Both the position numbers and the translations under genes were made by a program. From Brevundimonas sp. UBA4553 (GTDB lineage: Bacteria > Pseudomonadota > Alphaproteobacteria > Caulobacterales > Caulobacteraceae): a stretch of 64,000 nucleotides of DNA. The notes beneath the pieces are model-generated. The model saw nothing but the letters and a program-made list of their open reading frames with translations, made no database searches and was not told the DNA's origin. Position 1 is the stretch's first letter; each line of letters begins with the position of its first letter. The stretch lies in the NCBI RefSeq assembly GCF_002387245.1, contig NZ_DGLD01000017.1, positions 62,001 to 126,000 on the forward strand, written 5' to 3'. Positions 17,847 through 26,417 of this stretch are shown in pieces.

Positions 17847-18200
17847 CTAGTTCGAGGGGACGGTGGGCGGGTTGACGTTCGGCGTCTGACCGGCGGGCGT
17901 CGGCGCAGGCTCGCCCCGAGGACCGGTCGGGGCGTCCGAGGCAGGCGGCGAGGCGTCGCCTTCGAAGGTGCGGGCGTCCGCCGCCTGCTCGCCCGTCGTG
18001 GGGTTCTGACGGTCGAAGGCGCCGTTGCTGAGGGCCCAGAGCGCCAGCAGAAGCACGGCCGCCCCCGCCGTCGAAAGAAGCAGAATGGTGAGGATACGAC
18101 CGCCGGGCCTTCCTCCGCGCACATGACGGGCGGCGACGGGGCGGCCGGCGTGAACGGCGGCGGCGGCCTTCTCGTGGCGATGCGTTTCTTCAGGGGTCAT
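17847..18200 (-). CDS. Small single-pass membrane protein, unknown function
   Basis: 117 residues from the ATG at 18200, preceded by GAGAGG with good spacing. A basic, His-rich N-terminus is followed by one membrane helix (ILTILLLSTAGAAVLLLALW near residue 36) and a Pro/Asp/Thr-rich C-terminal tail that is probably disordered outside the membrane. I do not recognise a family. It lies 32 bases downstream... that is, on the same strand upstream of the DUF5996 gene, and may be co-transcribed with it. Confidence 0.62.
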   Translation of the reverse strand: MTPEETHRHEKAAAAVHAGRPVAARHVRGGRPGGRILTILLLSTAGAAVLLLALWALSNGAFDRQNPTTGEQAADARTFEGDASPPASDAPTGPRGEPAPTPAGQTPNVNPPTVPSN

Positions 18201-18290
18201 AGCGGCCTCTCGTTGCAGGGGTCCGCAAACCAACGCCACCCAAGCCTCGCTGTTCCCCGTCGGCTTCGCCGCCTGGAAACGCCCCGCGCC

Positions 18291-18518
18291 TCAGGGTCGG
18301 CGGCGAACCTCCCAGTCCAGCGTCCACCGTCCCGCCCCGGCCGGTTTCAGTTCCGACGCCGCCGCCGGCGTCTGGCGATCGAAGCCGTCCAGCAGCAAGG
18401 ACGTCCCGCTGACCGCCGCCACGGTGGCGTTGGTCTGCCAGAACGGGCCCGACATGCCGCGCATGGTGAAGCGGATGTGGACGGTGTCATTGACCTTGGG
18501 CATGGCGCGGCTCTTCAC
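18291..18518 (-). CDS. Small hypothetical protein
   Basis: 75 residues from a GTG, or 70 from the ATG at 18503. A short beta-rich sequence: VNDTVHIRFTMRG, ATVAAVSGTSLLLDGF, and a C-terminal WTLDWEVRRRP. No membrane helix or signal. I do not recognise a family. The alternation of hydrophobic and polar residues suggests a small beta-barrel. It lies between the peroxidase gene and a membrane protein gene, all on the minus strand. Confidence 0.5.
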   Translation of the reverse strand: MKSRAMPKVNDTVHIRFTMRGMSGPFWQTNATVAAVSGTSLLLDGFDRQTPAAASELKPAGAGRWTLDWEVRRRP

Positions 18519-18599
18519 TGTGACGGCTCTCGGCCATCATGCGCGGTCTTGTGCACGCAGCGGCGACGTCTGTCGCCGGCGTTCAGTTGGTCGGTCGGG

Positions 18600-19709
18600 T
18601 CAAAGCGTCTCAAGGAACGCCGCCAGCGCGGCGCGATCCTCGGCGTCGAGGTCCAGGCGATGCAGCAAGGGATCTGTCGTCGGAAACAGGGGGTCGGTTT
18701 CCTGACCCGCACGGGGACGGGGCCGCGCGCCGCCTGCCGTGTAGAAGTTCACCGTCGCTTCGAGAGAGGGGAACAGACCGTTGTGCATGTAGGGGCCGGT
18801 CTGCCCCACGCCGCGAAGACTGGGCGTGCGGAACTGCCCTGCGTCCTCGGCCGCCCCGGTGACCTCGTAGCGCCCCAGATCCTGAAGCTCGCGACCGTAG
18901 AAGTGCAGGCCGAGATTATGGAAGGCCATGTCCGTCAACAGCGGGCCGCTGTGGCAGTTGGCGCACCCCCCGCGCGTTCGGAACAGATGAAGCCCCTTCA
19001 ACTGCTGATCGTTCAGGGCGCGACTGTCGCCCTTCAGAAAGCGTTCGAAGCGCCCGCCCCGTGGTCGCAGCGACCGCTGGAAGGTCGCCAGCGCCATGGA
19101 AATCCGGCGCACCGTCACCTGATCGTCGCCGAAGGCCGACGTGAAATCCGCTGCATAGGTCGGGTCGCCCGCCACCCGTTGCTCGACCTCCGCCAGGTCG
19201 CCCGCCGCCATCTCGCGCGGGTCGATCAACGGATGCAGCGCCTGGTCTTCCAGGTCGGGGCTGCGCCCGTCCCAGAACAGCGGCTTGACCCAGGCCACAG
19301 TGAACAGGGACTGGGCGTTGCGGCGTCCGCGCTGGCGGTCGTGGCCGAACGAGGTCCGGACCGCATCGCCAAACCCCAACTCCCGCGCATGACATGACGC
19401 GCACGCGATCTGGCCTGACTTCGACAGCCTGGGATCATCAAACAGGCGCTGCCCCAGGGCGACCTTGGCCTCGCTGAAGGGGTTGTCCGGCGGATGCTCC
19501 ACCGGCGGCAAGGGGCCGAATTCGGTGAACACGGCCCCTTCGTGCAGCGTCGGGCGCGGCCAGGTTTCGGGCGGCCCGGCGTAGGCGGCGCGAAGCTCCG
19601 ACGCCGTCTCCGGCGCCTGAACCCCCGACACCGCCGTCCCGGCGGCCAGATAGACCGCCAGAACCGCGACGCCGACCGCCGCTACGTCCTTGAGGAAGGC
19701 CGCCTGCAT
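18600..19709 (-). CDS. Di-heme cytochrome c peroxidase (MauG/CcpA family)
   Basis: 369 residues. An N-terminal hydrophobic segment (about 7-31) exports it to the periplasm. Two heme-binding motifs are visible: CASCH with Cys103, Cys106 and His107, and CANCH near residue 250. The family either reduces H2O2 with electrons from small cytochromes or, in MauG-like members, oxidises protein substrates. It starts five bases after the stop of the TonB-dependent receptor gene and is very likely in one transcript with it, behind a Fur-box-like site. Whether it is a true peroxidase or MauG-like is not decided by these motifs. Confidence 0.9.
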   Translation of the reverse strand: MQAAFLKDVAAVGVAVLAVYLAAGTAVSGVQAPETASELRAAYAGPPETWPRPTLHEGAVFTEFGPLPPVEHPPDNPFSEAKVALGQRLFDDPRLSKSGQIACASCHARELGFGDAVRTSFGHDRQRGRRNAQSLFTVAWVKPLFWDGRSPDLEDQALHPLIDPREMAAGDLAEVEQRVAGDPTYAADFTSAFGDDQVTVRRISMALATFQRSLRPRGGRFERFLKGDSRALNDQQLKGLHLFRTRGGCANCHSGPLLTDMAFHNLGLHFYGRELQDLGRYEVTGAAEDAGQFRTPSLRGVGQTGPYMHNGLFPSLEATVNFYTAGGARPRPRAGQETDPLFPTTDPLLHRLDLDAEDRAALAAFLETL

Positions 19710-19714
19710 CGGCG

Positions 19715-22240
19715 CTAGTAGCGATACTTGAGGCTGACCCAGGCGTTCCGACCCAACTGATAGGGCTGGGAACTGGTCGTGTAGCCCTGATCCAGAACCG
19801 TGTTGAACAGGTTGTTGACCCGCAGGTCGAGCGAAGCGGCGCCATAGCTGGTCTTAGCCAACTCAAATGTGGCCGACAGGTTCACATCGACCGAGGAGTC
19901 GAATGCGATCTTGTCGAAGACATCATAGCGCACGCCGTCGATCGTGATGTTGACGCCCGTATCGTCGACGCGCTCGAAGCTGTCGCGCCAGCGGGCGTTG
20001 ACGTTGGTGCGCAGACGCCCGTCGAACCAGCGCGCCGCCCAGTCAGCGTTGATGATGAAGGGGTTGGCGTAGTCCTCCAGCTGATTGTCCGCCAGGGCCT
20101 CGAGCTTCGGCACGACCTTGCCCTGGTAGTAGACCTGCGCGCCCTCGAACTCGGTCTCATCCGCCAGGTCGAAATAGCTGATGTTGGTGGCGTCGGTGTG
20201 CGACAGGTTGGTGCTGAACGACAGGGTGTGGTTGCGACCGAAATCGCGCACGTATTCCAGTGACAGGCCCTCGTAGCTGCGCTCGCCGTCGTTGGTGATG
20301 GTGCGCGTCGAGCGTCGGCCGGTCGTGCCGGTCTCGGTGTCGTAGAAGCTGGTTTCAGCCACAGAGCTGGCGAACTGGTCGCGGCTTTCGCGAATGATCC
20401 CCTTGATCCGGTATTCGCCGCCCAACCACGCCACCGGTCCGTTCACGGCGATCATGAACTCGTCCGAGTAGGGCGTGTCCAGACCGATGTTGGACCACCG
20501 CGCGGTGTCCGAATGGCTGGTCAGGACCCAGTTGTCGGACCACAGCGTCCGGCCGTTCACGACCGTAGGCGTGCGGGTGTAGCCTCGCGTCACGCCCGCG
20601 CCTTCGCGCAGGGCGTAGCCGAGGAAGCTGCGGCCGTAGTAGCGGTTGGCGCCGACCGTCATGTTGATCCCGGCCCACGGCAGGTCACGCGACACCGACA
20701 GGCGCGGCGCGACATTGTGGTTGCCCAGGAAGCTCTCATAGTCGTAGCGGGCGCCGGCCCGGATCATGAAACCCGACCAGTCGAAATTATACTCGGCCCA
20801 CAGGCCGACGCTGTCGATCGAGGCGCTGGCGTCGAAGGCCGCATACCCGTTCCGGCGCGCCGCTGCATAGACGCCCGGAATGCAGCTCAGTCCCTCGTGA
20901 TTGGCGCAGGCCGTGTTCGGGTTGGCCACGCCGCCGAGGTAGGAATAGACCGTCTCGGGACGCTGTTTCTCGCCTTCGATATGGGCGTACTCGAAGCCGG
21001 CGCGCAGTTGTCCGACGCCCAGTTGCTGTTCCCACTTGCCCTTCAGGCCCGTGTCGGTCTGTTGCTGCGTCAACGGGCCGACGCTGCCCAGAACACAGCT
21101 CGATCCCAGCGAACAATCGCCGAACCCGATGGCGCTCGTCGGAATCTGAATGGTGCCCGCCGGGCCGTCGCGGTCGTTGTCAGACCAAGCGTGGGTCAGG
21201 TCGAGCGTCCAGTTCGCCAGACCGCGACGCCCCTCCAGCCCCAGCTTCGCCGTCAGCCCGCCGCCGTGGGATTCCAGCAGGTTGTCCCGGCTGTTGATCG
21301 GGTGGAACTCGCTTTCATAGGGGCTGTAGTTGATCTGACCGGTCAACAGCAGATCCGAGGCCAGATCGTATTCTCCCTTCAGCAGAAAGTTGTCGCTGAC
21401 GCTGCGCTGGCTGAGATTGCCCAGGGAGACATAGTTGGTCGATGGGTAGTTGGTGACCCGCGACTCGGATCGATTGTAGGCCGCCAGCATCCGCAACCGC
21501 TCGGACACCGGCAGATCGACGCTGACGCCGTAACGCCGCTTGTCGTAGTCTGGCTCGGTCGGCATGACGCTCAGGGAATCACGCACACGGTCCGAAACCC
21601 GGAAGCTGGCCATCTCGGTGCTGGTCAGACCGTAGTAGGCCTCGCCGCCATACTCCCGCCCCGGCGCCCGCGTCGCGATCTCGACCACGCCCCCTGTGAA
21701 CTGACCGTACTCGGCCGAAATGTTTGAATCGCGCACGGTCACCTCGCCGATCAGGCTGGCGTCCATCCAGACCGTCTGGGCCGAGCCGTTGGCCACATCG
21801 TCGAAAGCCGCAAAGTTGCTGCCGCTGACGTCCAGACGCGAGTTGACCCCGACACCATCCAGCACGAACAGGTTCTCGTTCACCGATCCCCCCGAAATCG
21901 AGATGTTCTCCGGTCGCAGGTCCTGAAGCTCCGCCCGCGTGGCCCGGCCCTGGGTCGAGGTGAACTGCACGGTGGGCAGGGCCTTCAGAATCTCGTTCAC
22001 GTCGCCGGATCCCGGCGCCCGCGCCTCGATGGAATCACGGTTGAACGTGCTGGTTCCGGAATCCTGGGCGTCGCCCATGCGATAGTTGCGCGGCGCCTGG
22101 CCCTGACCTTCGACCACGACCGTCGGCACGCCGTCGGCCGCCGTCGGTGACGAGGACGCGGACCGAGTTTGCGCGGCGGCGGCGCTCGCCATCGTCAGGA
22201 CGGCGGCGGCGCCGACAGAGGTCAGCAACAGGATACGCAT
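19715..22240 (-). CDS. TonB-dependent outer-membrane receptor
   Basis: 841 residues. A signal peptide (MRILLLTSVGAAAVLTMASA, ending at AAAQ) leads into a plug domain (about 45-160, with RPENISISGGSVNENLFVLD) and a 22-strand barrel ending in an aromatic residue (WVSLKYRY). No N-terminal signalling extension is visible, so it should not act on an anti-sigma factor. Substrate is unknown; iron or copper complexes are candidates given the di-heme partner immediately downstream and the Fur-like site upstream. A TonB-family gene is transcribed divergently 108 bases away. Confidence 0.92.
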   Translation of the reverse strand: MRILLLTSVGAAAVLTMASAAAAQTRSASSSPTAADGVPTVVVEGQGQAPRNYRMGDAQDSGTSTFNRDSIEARAPGSGDVNEILKALPTVQFTSTQGRATRAELQDLRPENISISGGSVNENLFVLDGVGVNSRLDVSGSNFAAFDDVANGSAQTVWMDASLIGEVTVRDSNISAEYGQFTGGVVEIATRAPGREYGGEAYYGLTSTEMASFRVSDRVRDSLSVMPTEPDYDKRRYGVSVDLPVSERLRMLAAYNRSESRVTNYPSTNYVSLGNLSQRSVSDNFLLKGEYDLASDLLLTGQINYSPYESEFHPINSRDNLLESHGGGLTAKLGLEGRRGLANWTLDLTHAWSDNDRDGPAGTIQIPTSAIGFGDCSLGSSCVLGSVGPLTQQQTDTGLKGKWEQQLGVGQLRAGFEYAHIEGEKQRPETVYSYLGGVANPNTACANHEGLSCIPGVYAAARRNGYAAFDASASIDSVGLWAEYNFDWSGFMIRAGARYDYESFLGNHNVAPRLSVSRDLPWAGINMTVGANRYYGRSFLGYALREGAGVTRGYTRTPTVVNGRTLWSDNWVLTSHSDTARWSNIGLDTPYSDEFMIAVNGPVAWLGGEYRIKGIIRESRDQFASSVAETSFYDTETGTTGRRSTRTITNDGERSYEGLSLEYVRDFGRNHTLSFSTNLSHTDATNISYFDLADETEFEGAQVYYQGKVVPKLEALADNQLEDYANPFIINADWAARWFDGRLRTNVNARWRDSFERVDDTGVNITIDGVRYDVFDKIAFDSSVDVNLSATFELAKTSYGAASLDLRVNNLFNTVLDQGYTTSSQPYQLGRNAWVSLKYRY

Positions 22241-22295
22241 GGGTGGGGAGCCCCTTCATTGAACAGGGGGCGCGGCCTAAACCCTTGCCATACAA

Positions 22296-22320
22296 ATTGC
22301 AACTGACTCGCAGTTGCGAT
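22296..22320. promoter_or_regulatory. Fur-box-like palindrome between receptor and TonB-family gene
   Basis: An inverted repeat TTGCAACT-GACTCGC-AGTTGC (within 22296-22320) lies in the 108-base divergent gap, 29 bases before the TonB-family start and 56 before the receptor start. Its spacing and its TTGC/GCAA ends resemble Fur boxes in front of TonB-receptor genes in proteobacteria. Operator identity is inferred. Confidence 0.55.
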
Positions 22321-22348
22321 TAACGAGCGCCGTCGTTAGAAGGCGCGG

Positions 22349-23119
22349 GTGCATAGTTTCGGCGCCGCTTCTTCTCCCGTTCTGACCCGATCACGCCTTC
22401 TGGTCGGCCTGGGCGTGTTCGCCCTTCATGCGCTGACGCTCGCGGGACTGTCCCTGAACCTCCGGCCGGCGCCCGACATGGTCGGGGGCGCCCCCGTGAT
22501 CCAGTTGACCCTGGCGCCGCGCGCAAGTTTCGACGGGGTCAATGCGCCGCGCACCTCGGCCGCCAGCCCTCCTGCCCAGTCGCCGCCTGAAGAAACGCCA
22601 GACGCGACGCCGCCCAGCGCCTCGGACGTCACGCCGCTCCTGCCTAGACGCCTGTCGCCTACGCTCGCCAACGCCGAAACCTTCGCTGTGCAGGATCGAC
22701 CCGCTCAGCCGTCCAGTCAGCAAGGAACGAAGACCACACGCGGTGCGCCAACCATCGGCCTGGCGAGCCGGCCGTCGGAAGCCGGCCTGACCCAGGGCGG
22801 CGGCGCCCCTGTCGTCGGCGCAGCGGCCGCGACCACGGCGGACGCCTACGAAGCCGTTGTCCTGGCGTGGATCGAGCGCCACAAGCGTCATCCGGGCGGC
22901 GCGGCCGGGATCGTGACGGTGCGCTTCACCCTGGATCGTCGCGGCGCGGTCAGGGCCAGCGAGGTGGTGACCAGCAGCGGCGCTCGCAGCGTGGACTACG
23001 CCGCCCTGTCCCAGCTTCGCGACGCGTCCCCGTTTCCCCGCCCCGCGCCGAACACCACCTGGCGCAGTCGTGACTTCACCGTCCGCATCGATTTCCGGGC
23101 GCTTCAACTGGTCAGTTAG
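22349..23119 (+). CDS. TonB family protein (energy transducer)
   Basis: 256 residues. One membrane helix near residues 16-36 (LLVGLGVFALHALTLAGLSL), a long Pro/Ser/Thr-rich periplasmic linker (about 60-160), and a C-terminal TonB domain of about 85 residues (YEAVVLAWIERHKRHPGGAA, then GIVTVRFTLDRRGAV and a DYAAL-type block). It should couple the proton-motive force to the receptor encoded divergently. No exbB/exbD genes are present in the window. The RHKRHP stretch stands where YPxxA is common. Confidence 0.87.
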   Translation: MHSFGAASSPVLTRSRLLVGLGVFALHALTLAGLSLNLRPAPDMVGGAPVIQLTLAPRASFDGVNAPRTSAASPPAQSPPEETPDATPPSASDVTPLLPRRLSPTLANAETFAVQDRPAQPSSQQGTKTTRGAPTIGLASRPSEAGLTQGGGAPVVGAAAATTADAYEAVVLAWIERHKRHPGGAAGIVTVRFTLDRRGAVRASEVVTSSGARSVDYAALSQLRDASPFPRPAPNTTWRSRDFTVRIDFRALQLVS

Positions 23120-23266
23120 GTCGGCGTCGATGCGACACCCGCCGCCTGGCCGACGCTTGTGTTCATGTTCGTGTTCGTAAACGCCCAGGGCCTCAAGGCG
23201 AGAACAGGCGCGAAACGAATCATGACCGAATCACCGACACGGCCCGATTCAGGATTTGTTCCCTAC

Positions 23267-23281
23267 AAGATATTGTATCTT
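23267..23281. promoter_or_regulatory. AT-rich perfect palindrome upstream of tRNA-Arg
   Basis: AAGATA-TTG-TATCTT, a perfect six-base inverted repeat in an AT-rich patch about 97 bases before the tRNA. It stands out from the GC-rich surroundings and could be an operator; no regulator can be named. Confidence 0.35.
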
Positions 23282-23377
23282 AACGTGGATTAATCGCTAG
23301 GATTTTCTTGCCGGGCGCCCGTCCGGCCAGCTCTGTCTTTCCCTCGCCGCCGCGACCCGCTAGGGACGGAGCGCGAC

Positions 23378-23454
23378 GGCCCCGTAGCTCAGCCGCATAG
23401 AGCAAGGCTTTCCTAAAGCCGAGGTCGCAGGTTGGAGTCCTGCCGGGGTCGCCA
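23378..23454 (+). tRNA. tRNA-Arg (anticodon CCU)
   Basis: 77 bases including an encoded CCA. Acceptor stem GGCCCCG/CGGGGTC (one G-U), D arm GCTC/GAGC, anticodon arm AGGCT-TTCCTAA-AGCCG giving CCU at positions 34-36, and T arm GCAGG-TTGGAGT-CCTGC. It reads the rare AGG codon. Two invariant positions are changed: G19 is C (loop AGCCGCATA) and C56 is G (loop TTGGAGT), which together keep the 19-56 tertiary pair. The top pair of the anticodon stem (27-43) is an A-G mismatch. Confidence 0.93.
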
Positions 23455-23622
23455 TCTTCCTGTTTTCCATTCAGAAACATGGAGATGGCCGCGACGCACG
23501 CTCAAGAGCATCCGGGGCGGGGTCCACCGCCCGGCGGCGCAGCAGCCGATTCCCGCTGGGCGATCGGCTTTGCGACAGCCCCTGCTTGACCCTCTTCGAA
23601 AACGCGCCACCTTGAAGGCGAC

Positions 23623-26121
23623 ATGAGTGATCGTTCCGCAGGTCTGGCCCCGTCGCGCGTTACGGCGATCCTGGGCCCCACCAACACCGGCAAGACCCAT
23701 CTGGCGGTCGAGCGGATGCTGGGTCACGCCTCGGGCATGATCGGCCTGCCGCTTCGCCTGCTGGCGCGCGAGATCTATGAGCGGATCGTCAAGCAGCGCG
23801 GGGCCGCCGCCGTCGCCCTGATCACCGGCGAAGAGAAGATCGTCCCCCCGCGCCCGGCCTATTTCGTCTGTACCGTCGAGGCCATGCCGCTGGAGCGCCA
23901 GGTCGAGTTCCTGGCCGTGGACGAAATCCAGCTGGTCGCCGACCCCGAACGCGGCCACGTCTTCACCCAGCGCTTGCTGCACGCACGAGGCCGGTCCGAG
24001 ACCATGTTCCTGGGAGCGGGGACCATGGCCCCGTTGATCCGGGCTCTGGTTCCAGAAGCGGAGATCGTCACCCGCGAGCGCCTGTCCACCCTGTCCTACG
24101 CCGGATCGAAAAAGCTGACCCGCCTGCCGCGCCGCAGCGCCGTCGTCGCCTTCTCGACCGAGCAGGTCTACGCCATCGCCGAACTGCTGCGTCGCCAGAG
24201 GGGCGGCGCCGCTGTGGTCATGGGCAGCCTGTCGCCGCGCACCCGCAACGCCCAGGTCGAGTTGTTCCAGTCGGGCGAGGTGGACTTCCTGGTCGCCACC
24301 GACGCCATCGGCATGGGGCTGAACATGGACGTGGACCATGTCGCCTTCGCAGGGCTCAGGAAGTTCGACGGCACGCGCACCCGCTGGCTGCACGCCGCCG
24401 AGATCGGCCAGATCGCCGGGCGCGCCGGTCGCCACCTGCGCGACGGCACATTCGGCGTGACGGGCGAGGCCGAGGATCTGGACGAGGACATTCTCGAACA
24501 GGTGGTCAGCCATCGTTTCGACCCGGTCGAGGCCGCCGAATGGCGTCACGGACGGCTGGACTTCGACACCCTGCCCGACCTGCTGCGCTCGCTGACCCTG
24601 ACGCCCAACCGCTTTGGCCTGCGCCTGACGGCCCAGGCCCTGGACGAGACCTTGCTGCGGCGGTTTTCAGTCGACGAGGATGTGAAGAAGATCGCCCGCT
24701 CGCGCGGCGCCCTGATGCGGTTGTGGGAGACCTGCCAGCTGCCGGACTTCCAGAAGACGACCCTGGACGAGCACGCCCGTCTGTCGAAGGAGATCTTCAC
24801 CGCCCTGACCAGCCGTCGCGGGCGCCTGACCGAGGACTGGGTCGCTCCGCGCTTTAACGACCTGGACCGCGACGACGGCCAGATCGACCAGTTGTCAGCC
24901 CGCCTCGCCGGGGTGCGGACCCTGGCCTACATCGCCAACCGCCCCGACTGGATGGATCAGGCGCAAGGCTGGCGCGACCAGACCAAGGCGCTGGAGGAGC
25001 GCCTGTCCGACATCCTGCACGAACGTCTGACGGCTCGTTTCGTCGATCGGCGCACCACGGCCCTGATGCGGGCGCTGAACGTGCGGTCCGACACCGTTGC
25101 GGGCGTTGGCGACGACGGCGAGGTCACGGTCGAAGGCGAGGTGGTCGGCCATCTGGAAGGGGTCCACTTCACGCCCGACGCCGGCGGCTCGGCCCTGGCG
25201 GACCGCGCCCTGCGCCAGGCCGCGACCCGCGCCGTCGGACCCGAGATCGCGCGGCGCCTGGGCAAGCTGGCGGCGGAAGCGGGCGACGCCTTCAGCGTCA
25301 TTCCCAATCCGCGTGCAGGCGGCGGCGACGTCCTGTGGAACGGCGCTTTGACGGCCCGGATCATCAACGACGATCCCTTCGCGCCGCGCGTGCGGCTTCT
25401 GGGCGACCTCGGCCCGGTCCCTGCGCGCGAGCGGGCCCAGCGGCGCATCGAGGCCTGGCTGGCGTCAGAGGCGGGCCGCGCCCTGCGCGAACTGCGCCGC
25501 CTGCGTCAGGCGGTCGAGAGCGGCGCCCTGACCGGGCTTCCGCGCGGCCTGGCTTTTCGCCTGATCGAGGCGGGCGGCGTCATCCCCCGCGCCGACGTGG
25601 ACCGCGACCTGGCCGCCCTGAGCCAGCACGAGCGCCGGACGGTCAAGACCTTCGCCATCCGCGTCGGCGCTCATTCGGTCTGGCTACCCGGCGCGCTCAA
25701 GCCCCGCGCCCGGCTGCTGGCCCAGGCCTTTGTGACCGAGCCTTTCCGCCCCGGCGGCGAGGCCCTGTCGCCCCTGCCCTCGTCCGCGCCGTCTCCCCGG
25801 GCCCTGGCCGCCTTCGGACGCCGCGTCGTCGGGCCGTGGAGCGCGCCGGTCGAGACGCTCGAACGCTTGGCCGATCTGTCGCGCGCGACGGGCAAGGCCC
25901 AGCTTTCGGATGAAGCCCTGACCGAACTGGGGTGGACCGCCGAACAGGCGAAACAGGTTCAAGCCGCCTTGCGCCTGCCCCGCGCCGACAAGGCCCCGCG
26001 TCAGGGCAAGCCGGCGCCTCCACCCAAGGATTCACCGTTCGCCGCCCTGGCCCAACTGACCCGGCCGGCCGCGCCGCCGCGTCGCAAGCGTCGCCCCAAG
26101 CGCAAGGCCGCCTCCGCGTGA
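23623..26121 (+). CDS. SUV3-like ATP-dependent RNA helicase
   Basis: 832 residues. Walker A is GPTNTGKT near residue 19; the DExH-type box is VDEIQLV; motif III/IV regions include LGAGTMAPL and, in the second RecA lobe, ATDAIGMGLNMDVDHVAF and GQIAGRAGRH. This order matches the SUV3 group of mitochondrial and alphaproteobacterial RNA helicases that work in RNA turnover. The C-terminal third is alpha-rich and ends in a Lys/Arg-rich tail (RRKRRPKRKAAS) suited to RNA binding. An S4 RNA-binding gene overlaps its stop by four bases. Confidence 0.9.
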   Translation: MSDRSAGLAPSRVTAILGPTNTGKTHLAVERMLGHASGMIGLPLRLLAREIYERIVKQRGAAAVALITGEEKIVPPRPAYFVCTVEAMPLERQVEFLAVDEIQLVADPERGHVFTQRLLHARGRSETMFLGAGTMAPLIRALVPEAEIVTRERLSTLSYAGSKKLTRLPRRSAVVAFSTEQVYAIAELLRRQRGGAAVVMGSLSPRTRNAQVELFQSGEVDFLVATDAIGMGLNMDVDHVAFAGLRKFDGTRTRWLHAAEIGQIAGRAGRHLRDGTFGVTGEAEDLDEDILEQVVSHRFDPVEAAEWRHGRLDFDTLPDLLRSLTLTPNRFGLRLTAQALDETLLRRFSVDEDVKKIARSRGALMRLWETCQLPDFQKTTLDEHARLSKEIFTALTSRRGRLTEDWVAPRFNDLDRDDGQIDQLSARLAGVRTLAYIANRPDWMDQAQGWRDQTKALEERLSDILHERLTARFVDRRTTALMRALNVRSDTVAGVGDDGEVTVEGEVVGHLEGVHFTPDAGGSALADRALRQAATRAVGPEIARRLGKLAAEAGDAFSVIPNPRAGGGDVLWNGALTARIINDDPFAPRVRLLGDLGPVPARERAQRRIEAWLASEAGRALRELRRLRQAVESGALTGLPRGLAFRLIEAGGVIPRADVDRDLAALSQHERRTVKTFAIRVGAHSVWLPGALKPRARLLAQAFVTEPFRPGGEALSPLPSSAPSPRALAAFGRRVVGPWSAPVETLERLADLSRATGKAQLSDEALTELGWTAEQAKQVQAALRLPRADKAPRQGKPAPPPKDSPFAALAQLTRPAAPPRRKRRPKRKAASA

Positions 26122-26417
26122 CGTCCTCTCAGGCCGGGCAAAGCTGCCGCATCGACCTGTGGCTCTGGCGTGCGCGCTTCGCCCGGACGCGTGGTCTGGC
26201 CGCGAACATGGTCGAGCGCGGCGCTGTCCGCCTCACCCACCACGGCGTCCAGACCCGCCTCGACAAGCCCAGTCGCAGCGTCCACCCCGGCGACGACATC
26301 CTCTTCGCCCAGGCCGGACGGCTGATCGCTGTGCGCGTCCTCCAGTTAGGCGAAAGGCGCGGCCCTCCGGAGGAAGCCCGCGCCCTTTATGCCGCACTCG
26401 ACGCGCCGGAGGCGTGA
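26118..26417 (+). CDS. S4 domain RNA-binding protein (Hsp15-like)
   Basis: 99 residues from a GTG whose last two bases are shared with the helicase TGA stop (GTGA overlap), so translation is coupled. The S4 fold begins with RIDLWLWRARFARTRGLAA and continues through RSVHPGDDILFAQ, the pattern of Hsp15/HslR-like proteins that bind stalled 50S subunits carrying nascent chains. The coupling to a SUV3-like helicase suggests a shared RNA or ribosome target. Assignment to Hsp15 is by pattern. Confidence 0.85.
   Translation: MTSSQAGQSCRIDLWLWRARFARTRGLAANMVERGAVRLTHHGVQTRLDKPSRSVHPGDDILFAQAGRLIAVRVLQLGERRGPPEEARALYAALDAPEA

Noticed and set aside
23280..23294. CtrA-like site TTAA-N6-TTAA
   Set aside because: The spacing is six rather than seven bases and the match overlaps the palindrome at 23267-23281; not enough to call a cell-cycle operator.
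23378..23454. tRNA-Arg as an integration site of a mobile element
   Set aside because: No integrase gene and no repeated tRNA 3' end within the window.
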